A DNA stretch of 64,000 nt from Rebecca billardiae RCC1528 (lineage: Eukaryota > Haptophyta), in the NCBI GenBank assembly GCA_965240325.2, contig OZ251225.1:2232001-2296000 (forward strand). The letters run 5' to 3'. Both the position numbers and the translations under genes were made by a program. Positions within the stretch are counted from its first letter, which is position 1, and each line of letters begins with the position of its first letter. Of this stretch, positions 10,976 through 22,900 are shown piece after piece. A model generated the notes under the pieces. The model was not told the origin of the DNA, made no database searches, and saw only the letters and a list, made by a program, of their open reading frames with translations.

Positions 10976-13900
10976 CTAGCACACGTCGAAGCCGAGGACA
11001 TCCTTGAACAACTTTTTCGGCCTGCGCAGCTGGTGGAGGAGGGGCTCGACGAACACCTCGATCGCCCACGCGCGGTACGACTCGGGCACGCACGTCTTCA
11101 CAACGAGGTCGACGATCAGCTGCGTGATCACGACGCCCGGCTCGATGAGCGCGAGCTTGAACGCGGTCTCGATGAGCCACGCGACCAGGATCTCCTGCCG
11201 CCACATGTCGGGGTCGCGCACGCCCGCGCCGCCGAGGATGGAGAAGGCGAGCAGCATGCACGCCACGGCGCAGATGAGAAGCACGTTCACCGTGGTCGCC
11301 GTCCGCAGCTTCCACCTCTTCGGCTTGTTCGACCACCACTGCGCGTGCTCCAGCTCGGAGCGCGTGAGGCGCACGCGCTCGTGCACGCGATGCCGTGTCA
11401 TCGGCTCGGCGTGCACGCTTGCGCCCGCCGCGCCCAACTTCGCAGCCGCTGCCTCGGCCTCGCCGAGTTGAGTGGACGCGGCGCGCCCGTGCCTATGGCG
11501 GTGGCCGTGGCCGTGGCCGTGCACCTGGTCGTACGCGTCGAGGGCGGCGCGCGCGGCCACGTTGGGCTGCGCGATCACGTCGGTGGGCAGGATCTGGCGG
11601 CCATCGATGTACGGGCTGGTGAGGTGCATGACCTGCACCATCTTGCCCATCGGCACGCTCTCCTTGTCTCTGCGCCCCAGGCCGGCCGTCAGGCTGCCCC
11701 GTCGCGCCCTCTTGGCCGCGCCTCCGGCCGTCGATTCGCGCCGCGTGTGCATGCGCATGCTGAGGATGCCGTACGTTCTCCTCGCCTCGTCTGCGGGGAT
11801 CGGGCTGCGGCGGTACACGTGCTCAGCCTGCACGAAGCGCACGTCGGCCACGCCGTCGTGGAGGAAGTCGAGCGTGCGGTGCGCCTCCGCCAGCAGCTCG
11901 TCCTGCCCGCGGTCAAAGTGCAGCTGCATGCCCGCCATCTCGGAGAGGATGGACGGCCTGTTGGGCGGAGGGATCGACTTGATCACGATCTCCCGCCACG
12001 CGCGCGCGACGAAGAAGCCGACGATCTGCCCATGGTCCGTCGGGATGGAGATGAGCGCCTGGTCGGGCATGTTCACCGTCATCGTGCCCGGTGGTAGGCC
12101 AGCGGCCTTGGCCCGCATCCAGCCGGGCTGGGCCGCCGAGCGGACCGAGCTCGCGCGGCGCACGAGCGCGCGCGGCGGCGCCACCCTGCTGCTACTGCTG
12201 TCACGCGCGCCTGAATCCGCGGCGCGGCGCGGCAAGACGGGCGACGCAGCGGAGGCGCCGCCGAGGTGGGCCATCTGACCGAGCGACTGCAACCGAGGCA
12301 TGGGCGAAGGCCGCGGGCTCGGCGCGGGCCGGGGCGATTCCGTGGGGCCGCCCCCGAGGTAGGCCATCACTCCGAGGGACTGGGGCCGGGGCACGGGCAT
12401 GGGCGAGGGCTGCGCGCTCGGCGAGGGCGGAGGCGAGGGCGCGCCACTGGTCTCCTCGCCCACCGCCTCGCTGGCCGCCAGCGCGCTGACCGCGTCCGCC
12501 TCGATCAGCTTGACGAGCTCCGGCCGCGCGTACCGAAGCTTGTGCGCGACGGGCTCGATTCCGTCCGACTCGCTGTCCTTGGGCTGTTGGGCGTGGGGGC
12601 GGTCGAGGTGCGCGGCGTGCGCTGCGGCGTGGGCCGCGTCCTGCACCGTGTCGTGCGCCGCCCTCGCCGCGCCCCGTGCCGTCTTCGCCGCGGCGGCCGC
12701 ACTAGTCGCTGCGGTCGTCGGCTCGACCACCGCCGCCACGCGCAGCGCGGCGCGGCGCGCCTGCGCGTCCGCCGCGTCGACGCCGTCCGGCCGCTCCTCG
12801 AGCAGCCCGCGCCTGCGCACGCTCCACACGAGCAGCCGCTCGAGAAAGAAGGCCTCGTACGGGTAGCCCGACGCGATGCCCACCGCCACGCTCACGACGA
12901 GCTGCGTCGCGGAGATGTCCTCGGCCTGGCCGATGAAGAGCGCCATCACGAAGAGCTCGACCAGCGTCACGTTCATCAGCAGCAGCACGCGCATCTTCGC
13001 GCTCACCGGGTCGCCCGGCAGCCGCGTGAGCCACGAGGTGAGCGTCGAGCGCGTGAGCATGTGCGCGCCCGCGCGCCACCAGATCGAATTTGTTGCGCGC
13101 AGCTTCCACTGCGGCACCGACGGCTGCCGCTCGATCTGGAGGTCGACGCGGTGCGCGACGAGGAGGAGCAGCAGCATCGGCCCGAGCACGACGCACACGA
13201 CGACCACGCCCCAAAAGTTGGCCGCAAGCCGCCCGCCCACCTCCTGGACCACGCCGCTCGGTGACTTGTCCTCGAAGCTCTCCGTCTCTATTTGATTCAC
13301 TGCGACCTCGCCGGAGTCGTCGCCCGCCGCGACGCTCTCGATCGCGACGCCGAGGGCGACGAAGTCGGTGAGGTGGTCGCACGCGCACACGAGCGCGCCC
13401 GCGCTCACGGCGACGGCGCGGCAGCCTTCGGAGGACCAGCGGCGCGACGTCTCGTTCCAGAAGTGGCAGGTCTGCAGCTGGTCACATGCCGCCCCCGCGA
13501 AGCCCGCGTTGCACTCGCATGCTCCGCCGCTGCCGCCTCCGCTGTCGCCAACGGAGGCGTTGACAGCCGCCGCCGCGATGCAGCTGCCGCGCGGCTCGTC
13601 GCCGGGCGGCGCGCACTCGCTCGCGTCCGCGCACACGCCGATGGCGCGCGGCGAGTCGCCGAGCGACGGCAGCTCGTCCACGCCCAGCAGCGGGATGGTG
13701 ATGGTGATTGACGTCGCCAGCCCGTGAATCCGCAACGGCGCGCGCGACCGCGCGTCCGCGAGCGTCACGCCGAAGAGCGGCGAGTATAGCGCGCGCTGCT
13801 CGCCGAGCGCATACTCGGCGTCGCTGCCGCCGCCGAGCGCGCTGACGCGCGCCGTGCCGAGGTCGCCTGGGCGGTCTCGCGGGTCGTCGTGCACGTTGCG

Positions 13901-16900
13901 CTGGAGCAGCACGAGCTGCACGTCCACCGCGTCGCCGCTCACCGAACTGCCGTCGAGCAGGCCCACCGGTAGGCTCACCGTGCCGCGCCCGCCGGCCACA
14001 TCGACGGTCGAGTTCTCGACCGAGGCGGCAAACTCTCGCGCCGAGCTCAGGCTCAGCCGCTCGCCGACGAAATCGCGCGCGCGCTCGCCCGGGAGCACAC
14101 CGAGGAGCAGCCCGTCGGAGAGTGTGCGTGCGGAGCTCCGCACTGCCTCGTCTATCGCCGGCTCCGTCCCCGCGCTCGGCAAGGTGCCGCCGTCGCCGCC
14201 GCCGGGAGCGGCTGCGGCGAGGACCGAGTCAATGCCTCGGCCGACGTTGCCCGCGGTCGTGGCGTCAATGCCGTCTGCCGACGGCGAGTCCCCGACGATG
14301 GCGGCGAGCTGCGTGAGGCCTTCGAGCTGCGAGTCGGCGGAGAGCGCGAGCGGCTCGGCAAGCGCTGATGCGACCGCATTCGACAACGCCGCCCGCCCGC
14401 CGTCGAGCCCAGCCACGCCAGCGGCTGCGAGCGCGGCTGTTTGCGAGAGCAGGCTGGCTGTGATGGTGCGCGCATCGGTGGGATTGGCCGCAGTGACGGC
14501 GGGCAGCATGGCATCTGCGATGGCGACGACGAGCTGCAGCGCAAGGTCGACGTTACCCTCGTTGAGCGCGCCCTGCGCCGCGCTCACCTGCCCGGCCGCC
14601 GCCTCCGCGCTGACGTTGGCCGGCGGCAGCGGCAGCACGCGCGCGCGCGCGCTCGCCCCCGCCACGCCGCCAAACTGGTCGGTCACGGCGAGCGTTGCGT
14701 TGTGCTCGCCCTCGGGTAGCACGGCGGAAGCGGTGGGCTCGAGCGAGGACGCGGCGGTGAGTTGCTGCTCTGCCGCCGTGCCCGCGCGCACGTACCCGAA
14801 CGCGTACCGCAGCGGGAGGTCCTCAGTCTCGTCGTCCGTCCAGCCGGCCGCGATCAGCGCGACGGGCTCGAACGCGTTCGCCACAGCCGGCGAGAGCTGC
14901 AGGCTGCCGCCGTACGGAGGGCGGTTCATCACGACGGTGAGGCGCGAGACGGCGGGCTGCGCGGCGCCAGACACCTCGAGCGTAAGCGTGTACGTCGCAC
15001 CGGGCGTGAGCACCCCCGAACGAAAGACGAGAGAGCGCTTCGCGTCGCCCGTCGTCGTGGTCATGCGCGCGTCTGCGAGGTCGAGCGGGCGGCCGTCGAC
15101 GCGGCGCGCGGGCGCGGCCACGCCGTCGACCGTCTCGGCGACGCTCCAGCGGTACGCGAGGGCGGGCTCGTCAGCGGCCTCGGCAGCAGACACGCTGACA
15201 TCCAGCGTCACGAGCACCGAGATCGACTCGCCGGGCGAGTCCCAAGCCGCGTTGTACTTCCCGCGCCCGGCCCCACCGAGCGCCAGCGCCAGCTGCGGCA
15301 CAGCGCCCGGCACGAGCGTGAGCCGCACGCTGGCCGTGGCCGCGCGCCCGTCCGCGCTCGAGACGGCGAGGCGGACGTCGTACTCGCCCGCGGCGAGGCC
15401 GAGCTGAGCGGGCGCGAGCGAGAAAAGCGTCGAATTCGCAGCCGTGCCGGACACCGATGCGAGCGGCGACGGCGGCGGCCCGCCGCTGCCGCCGCCCGCG
15501 CTCACGAGCGTCCACGCGAACGCCAGGCCATCCGAGCCGCCCGTGTTGCCGTCGGCAGAGGCCGAACCGTCAAACACGATGGCGTCCGCCTCGAGCGAGG
15601 TGGTGCGGTCGCCCGAGGCGATGGCGGCGCGTACGGGCGCCGTGCCTACGAGCAGCTCCACACGCACGCTCGCGCTCGCCGCCGCGTCCGCCGCCATCGT
15701 CGTCGTGAGCTCGAGCTCATACCTGTAGCCAGCGCGAAGCGAGTAGGGCGCAAGCGTGAGCTGCGCGCGCGTGCCCGCCGTCGCCGCGTCGAAGGGCGGC
15801 GGCGGCGTAGGGCCGGCAGAGCCGTCGGCGGGCTGTGCGGCGCGCACTGCCCACTGGAACTGAATCCCACGCGACGTCGCCGCCGGCCAGCACGACGCAG
15901 GCTCGGCGCGCGCGAGCAGCACGTGCTTTGCGCCCGGCCGCGCCACCGTCTGCACCGCCGGGCCGAGCAGCGCGACCGTCGGCGAGAGCGAGGCGGTGCG
16001 GGCGACGGTGGCGGCGGCGGGCGCGGAGGCGAAGCCGAGGAACGACACGAGCCGGAGCTCGAAGACAAACTCGGCGCCCGGCGGCAGCTCCACGCTCAGA
16101 CTCGGCTCGCGCGCGGCCGCCATCCGAGAGACGAGCGCGGCCGCGGCGGCGGGCGCGAGCGCTGCTGCGGCAGTCGCGTTGACGGACCAGGAGTACTCGG
16201 GCGCCGCGATGCCGCCGGCGGACGAGCCGGTCGAGCGCAGCAGAATCGGCTGATACGGGCACGGCGACACCGTCGTCGGCCCCGCGAGCACCGCCACGGG
16301 CACCGGGCATCCACCGACGCACGCCCTCGCGGGCTGTGCGGGGATGGTCACGTGCGCTGCGGGCGCACACAGCTCCTGCGGACACGGCTGCGGGGTGTCG
16401 CGCGGCCGCAGCGCGTCGGCGCGGATGCCCACGGCATCGCCGGGGCGCAGGGCGGTGCGGCTGTCCAGATGCACGACAAGCGTGCTATCGTCCTCCCAGA
16501 AGCAGCCCGGCTCCGCCTCCGCCGCGCCGCGCACGCGGGCGAGCGTCGCATCGTCGAGCACAATGCTGCACGGCAGCACGCCCGTCGCCATGCCCGCGCG
16601 GTCGGTCGGCTGCGCGTCAAACTCGAGGCGCAGCGCGGTCGCCTGGCCGTTGAAGCGCGCCCGCAGCAGCCGCGGCGGGTGCAACAGGGCGGCTGCCGAT
16701 GTGCACCACGCCGTCGGCGGGCACTCCGCTGGCGCCACGCCGCCCAGCTCGCTCTCGAGCGCGACGGGCGCGCCGGTGCCATCGGCCACGCCCACCGAGA
16801 TTGCAATCTCCTGCAGAGCGGCCACCGTCGAGGCGAGCAGCGCGGACGAGCCCGCGCCGCCGCCGGCGGCAGGCTCGCCGTCGGTCGCGTTGAGCGCCGT

Positions 16901-19900
16901 TGCGTTGCTTGCGTTCGCGCCAGCGAGCGGCGTCGTCGTCGCGTTCGGCGCCCGCATCTCGCGCCCCAGCGTCGCGAGCAGCGGCGCGACCATCGTGAGC
17001 AGCGTCGACTGCACGAGCCGAGCGCCCGCGCTCACGCGCTGCACGTAGGCCGACGCGGCGGCCGTGGCGTTGGCCGTGGCGTTGGGCGAGGCGCGCACCG
17101 CGGCGGCCGCCGGCTGCACGAACGATCGCGTCGCGCGCACGGTGGAGGAGACCAGCGACGAGAGCGGCGCCACCGTCTCGGCCGGCGGCTGCACGCTCGC
17201 GCCGAGCTGCTGCGCGCTCGCGCGCGACACGACCGCCTCCACCGTCGCCTCCGAGCCGAGGTCGAGCGCGCACGACACGTTGGGCGGCGCAGCGCCGCTG
17301 CTGGCCCCACCGAGAGGCGCGCCGCTGGTCAGGTTGAGCGCCGCAGCGCGCAGCCTGGCCTCGAGCGCGTCCGCCATCAGCGTGGCCATCGCCTGCTGCA
17401 CGCTCACCGCGTGCGGACGCATCGCCTCTGCGGACGCAACCTGCGTCGAGTTGCCAGATTCGTACGCGGCGAGCGCGCCCGCGACGAGCGTCGTCACGGC
17501 GTGCAGCACCGCCGTCTGCTGCACGAGCTCCGCCTTGGGCGCGGCCTGCTCGCCACCGAGCCACAGCTCGGGGAACGGGTCGGCGAGCCCGCCGGCAGGC
17601 CCCATGTCCAGCTGCAGGCAGCCGCCGACCGCGAGCTCGGTCGCGAGCTCGAGGTCGGACGCGGCCGCCTCGCTGGGCGCGCCGCCGCCGGAGGAGAGCA
17701 GGGCGAGCGTGGGCGCGCCCACGCCGCGCGCCTCAAGCGCGCGCGCGGCGAGGAGCACGACCGTCGTCATCGACGAGATGGCCGTCTGCCCCGCGCCCGC
17801 CATCAGCGGAATCCTCACGTCGAGCCCGGAGTTGGAGTCGACGCACGCGCCGCCCGCCTCGGCGAGCAGCACGTACGGCGCGGCGCCGTACCGCCCGTCC
17901 GCGTTGAGCAGCGGGAAGCCGCCGCTCGCGTCGGTGGCGGCGAACGGCTCGTCCGCGTCGAGTCGAAGGTCGGCGTCGAGGTCGACGAAGACGATGCAGT
18001 CCGCAAGGTAGCCGTCGTACGCGCGGCCCATCGCTCGTGGCGAGGGCGGCGGCGGCGGCGGCGGCTGTGAGGCGGAGGGCGCAGTCGCAGGCGGCGACGA
18101 CGGCGGCGGCTGCGACGGTGGGCTGGGGGGCGGGCTCTGCGGCGGGCTCGGCGGCGGTGGTGATGGCCTGGGTGGTGGTGACGGCGGCGGGCTCAGCGGC
18201 GGGCTCGGTGGTGGCGGCGGTGGTGGGCTTGGCGGCGGTGGCGGGCTCGGCGGTGGTGACGGCGGCGGGGTGGGTGGCGGGCTCGGCGGCGGGCTCGGTG
18301 ATGGCGACGGTGGTGGGCTTGGCGGCGGTGGCGGGCTCGGCGGTGGTGACGGCGGCGGGCTCGGCGGCGGGCTCGGCGGCGGGCTCGGTGGAGGCGACGG
18401 TGGTGGGCTTGGCCGCGGTGGTGGGCTCGGCGGTGGTGACGGCGGCGGGCTCGGCGGCGGGCTCGGCGGCGGGCTCGGTGGTGGCGATGGTGGTGGGCTT
18501 GGCGGCGGTGGCGGGCTCGGCGGTGGTGACGGCGGCGGGCTCGGCGGCGGGATCGGTGGAGGGCTCGGTGGTGGCGACGGTGGTGGGCTTGGCGGCGGTG
18601 GCGGGCTCGGCGGTGGTGACGGCGGCGGGCTGGGCGGCGGGCTTGGCGGCGGGCTTGGGGGTGGTGACGGTGGTGGGCTTGGCGGCGGTGGCGGGCTCGG
18701 CGGTGGTGACGGCGGCGGGCTGGGCGGCGGGCTCGGCGGCGGGCTCGGTGGAGGCGACGGTGGTGGGCTTGGCGGCGGTGGTGGACTCGGCGGGGGTGAC
18801 GGCGGCGGGCTGGGTGGCGGGCTCGGCAGCGGGCTCGGTGGTGGCGACGGTGGTGGGCTTGGCGGCGGTGGCGGGCTCGGCGGTGGTGACGGCGGCGGGC
18901 TGGGCGGCGGGCGCGGCGGCGGGCTCGGTGGTGGCGACGGCGGTGGGCTTGGCGGCGGTGGTGGGCTCGGCGGTGGTGACGGCGGCGGGCTGGGCGGCGG
19001 GCTCGGCGGCGGGCTCGGTGGTGGCGACGGTGGTGGGCTTGGCGGCGGTGGCGGGCTCGGCGGTGGTGACGGCGGCGGGCTCGGCGGCGGGCTCGGCGGC
19101 GGGCTCGGTGGTGGCGATGGTGGTGGGCTTGGCGGCGGTGGCGGGCTCGGCGGCGGGCTCGGTGGTGGCGACGGTGGTGGGCTTGGCGGCGGTGGTGGGC
19201 TCAGCGGTGGTGACGGCGGCGGGCTGGGCGGCGGGCTTGGCGGCGGGCTTGGGGGTGGTGACGGTGGTGGGCTTGGCGGCGGTGGCGGGCTCGGCGGTGG
19301 TGACGGCGGCGGGCTGGGCGGCGGGCTCGGCGGCGGGCTCGGTGGTGGCGACGGTGGTGGGCTTGGCGGCGGTGGCGGGCTCGGCGGTGGTGACGGCGGC
19401 GGGCTGGGCGGCGGGCTCGGCGGCGGGCTTGGGGGTGGCGACGGTGGTGGGCTTGGCGGCGGTGGTGGGCTCGGCGGTGGTGACGGCGGCGGGCTCGGCG
19501 GCGGGCTCGGCGGCGGGGTCGGTGGTGGCGATGGTGGTGGGCTTGGCGGCGGTGGCGGGCTCGGCGGCGGGCTCGGTGGTGGCGACGGTGGTGGGCTTGG
19601 CGGCGGTGGTGGGCTCGGCGGTGGTGACGGCGGCGGGCTGGGCGGCGGGCTTGGCGGCGGGCTTGGGGGTGGTGACGGTGGTGGGCTTGGCGGCGGTGGC
19701 GGGCTCGGCGGTGGTGACGGCGGCGGGCTGGGCGGCGGGCTCGGCGGCGGGCTCGGTGGTGGCGACGGCGGTGGGCTTGGCGGCGGTGGTGGGCTCGGCG
19801 GTGGTGACGGCGGCGGGCTGGGCGGCGGGCTCGGCGGCGGGCTTGGGGGTGGCGACGGTGGTGGGCTTGGCGGCGGTGGTGGGCTCGGCGGTGGTGACGG

Positions 19901-22900
19901 CGGCGGGCTCGGCGGCGGGCTCGGCGGCGGGCTCGGTGGTGGCGATGGTGGTGGGCTTGGCGGCGGTGGCGGGCTCGGCGGCGGGCTCGGTGGTGGCGAC
20001 GGTGGTGGGCTTGGCGGCGGTGGTGGACTCGGCGGTGGTGACGGCGGCGGGCTGGGCGGCGGGCTCGGCGGCGGGCTCGGTGGCGGGCTCGGGGGTGGTG
20101 ACGGCGGTGGGCTTGGCGGCGGTGGCGGGCTCGGCGGTGGTGACGGCGGCGGGCTGGGCGGCGGGCTCGGCGGCGGGCTCGGTGGAGGCGACGGTGGTGG
20201 GCTTGGCGGCGGTGGTGGACTCGGCGGGGGTGACGGCGGCGGGCTGGGTGGCGGGCTCGGCGGCGGGCTCGGTGGTGGCGACGGTGGTGGGCTTGGCGGC
20301 GGTGGCGGGCTCGGCGGTGGTGACGGCGGCGGGCTGGGCGGCGGGCTCGGCGGCGGGCTCGGTGGTGGCGACGGCGGTGGGCTTGGCGGCGGTGGTGGGC
20401 TCGGCGGTGGTGACGGCGGCGGGCTGGGCGGCGGGCTCGGCGGCGGGCTTGGGGGTGGCGACGGTGGTGGGCTTGGCGGCGGTGGTGGGCTCGGCGGTGG
20501 TGACGGCGGCGGGCTCGGCGGCGGGCTCGGCGGCGGGCTCGGCGGTGGCGATGGTGGTGGGCTTGGCGGCGGTGGCGGGCTCGGCGGCGGGCTCGGTGGT
20601 GGCGACGGCGGTGGGCTTGGCGGCGGTGGTGGACTCGGCGGTGGTGACGGCGGCGGGCTGGGCGGTGGGCTCGGCGGCGGGCTCGGTGGCGGGCTCGGGG
20701 GTGGTGACGGCGGTGGGCTTGGCGGCGGTGGTGGACTCGGCGGTGGTGGTGACGGTGGCGGGCTGGGCGGCGGGCTCGGCGGCGGGCTCGGTGGAGGCGA
20801 CGGTGGTGGGCTTGGCGGCGGTGGTGGACTCGGCGGTGGTGACGGCGGCGGGCTGGGCGGTGGGCTGGGCGGTGGGCTCGGCGGCGGGCTCGGTGGTGGC
20901 GACGGTGGTGGGCTTGGCGGCGGTGGCGGGCTCGGCGGTGGTGACGGCGGTGGGCTGGGCGGCGGGCGCGGCGGCGGGCTCGGTGGCGGGCTGGGCGGCA
21001 AGCTCGGCGGTGGCGGAGAGGGCGGTGGCGAGGGCGGCGGCGGCGAGGGCGGCGGGTTTGGCGGCGGCGAGGGGGGCGGGGCCGGAGGTGGTGCGCCTGG
21101 GAGTGTCGACGGCGTCACGGCAGGGTAACCGTGCGTGCCGCCGGGCTGCCACAACTGCGTGTTCTGGACCCTCCTGCAAGTATCGATGATACCAATCCGC
21201 GGCGACGGGGCGGGGGCACCGCCGTACACGCGTGGGCGTCAGCGGCAGGAGCAGCAAGCGCGGCGCGGCGTGGGATCACCCGGGGCACGCGGGGACCGGC
21301 CCGTCGCGCGGGCACCACCGCCCCTCGCCCTGGCCGCGCATACATATCGGTCAGGGCCGTCATGTTGCCGATCTCCGTGGGAAGGGTGCCCGAGAACAAG
21401 TTGTCATACATGTACCTGCGCAGCGAGTGGCGTTCGAGCGCATTGCCGACGCGAGCGGGCGCTCAGACACGGGAGGGTGTGCGCCGCGCTGTGCGCCCGC
21501 GTGTCGCCGTGTCTGGCGAGATTGTCGCGCCATCGCTCCTGGCCCCGGCCGCGCGGCGTACATCTGGGTCAGGGCCGTCATGATGCCGATCTCAGTCGGC
21601 AGGGTGCCCGAGAACGAGTTGACAAACGCGTCCCTGCGCAGCGAGTGGCGTTCGAACGCATTGCCGACGCGAGCTGGCGGTCAGACTCGGAAGGGCGTGC
21701 GCCGCACTGTGCGCCCGCGCGGCTGGCGAGCATGTCGAGCCACCGCCCCTGGACCCGGTCGCGCGTACATCCGCTTCAGGGCCGTCACGAGGCCCATCTC
21801 CGTCGGCAGGCTGCCCGAGAAGGAGTTGTGTTGCGCCGTCCTGCGCAGCGAGTGGCGTTCGAGCGCATTGCCGACGCGAGCGGGCGGTCAGACTCGGCAG
21901 GGCGTGCTCAGCGGCACCGTGCACCCGCGTGGCGGGTCAGAGTGGCGTGCCACCACCCCTGGCCTTGATCGCGCATACATCGTAGTCAGGGCTGTCATCA
22001 GGCCAATCTCCGTTGGAAGGCCCGAAAACCAGTTCTCATATATGTACCTGCGCAGCGAGTGGCGTTCGAGCGCATTGCCGACGCGAGCTGGCGGTCAGGC
22101 TCGGAAGGGCGTTGTGCGCCCGCGTGGCTGGCGAGCATGTCGCGCCACCGCCCCTGCCTGGCCCCGGGCCGCGCGTACATCTGCTTCAGGGCCGTCACGA
22201 GGCCCATCTCCGTCGGCAGGGTGCCCGAGAAGGAGTTGGCCTGCACCCGCCTGCGCAGCGAGTGGCGTTCGAGCGGGTTGCACGCGAGCGGGCGCTCAGG
22301 CTGGGCCGGGTGTGCGCCGCGCTGTGCGCCCGCGTGGCTGGCGAGCATGTCGCGTCATCGCTCCTGGCCCCGGCCGCGCGTACATCCAGACCAGGGCCGT
22401 CATGAGGCCGATCTCCGTCGGAAGGCTGCCCGAGAAGGAGTTGTGTCGCACCTCCCTGCGCAGCGAGTGGCGTTCGAGCGCATTGCCGACACGAGCAGGC
22501 GGTCAGACTCGGCAGGGTGCGCGGTGCGCTGTGCGCCCACGTGGCTGGCAAGCATGTCGCGCCATCGCTCCTGGCCCCGGCCGCGCGTACATATGGCCCA
22601 GGGCCATCATGAGGCCGATCTCCGTCGGAAGGCTGCCCGAGAAGGAGTTAACCTCCAAGCGCCTGCGCAGCGAGTGGCGTTCGAGCGCATTGCCGACACG
22701 AGCAGGCGGTCAGACTCGGCAGGGTGCGCGGTGCGCTGTGCGCCCACGTGGCTGGCAAGCATGTCGCGCCATCGCTCCTGGCCCCGGCCGCGCGTACGTA
22801 TAGCCCAGGGCCGTCATGAGGCCCATCTCCGTCGGCAGGCTGCCCGAGAAGGAGTTGACATAGGCCTCCCTGCGCAGCGAGTGGCGTTCGAGCGGGTTGC

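Noticed and set aside
14762-18070. 1102-codon plus-strand frame opposite the REJ/GPS region
   Set aside because: Arg-rich shadow; the minus strand holds REJ, GPS and membrane spans.
18037-21189. Plus-strand Gly-rich and Val/Ala-rich frames of about 950-1050 codons, and a second minus-strand frame (AEPTTAAKP type) of 1174 codons
   Set aside because: They are open only because the 90-bp GC-rich repeat avoids stops. The SPPP frame continues on both sides into spliced LRR exons and real domains; the others do not.
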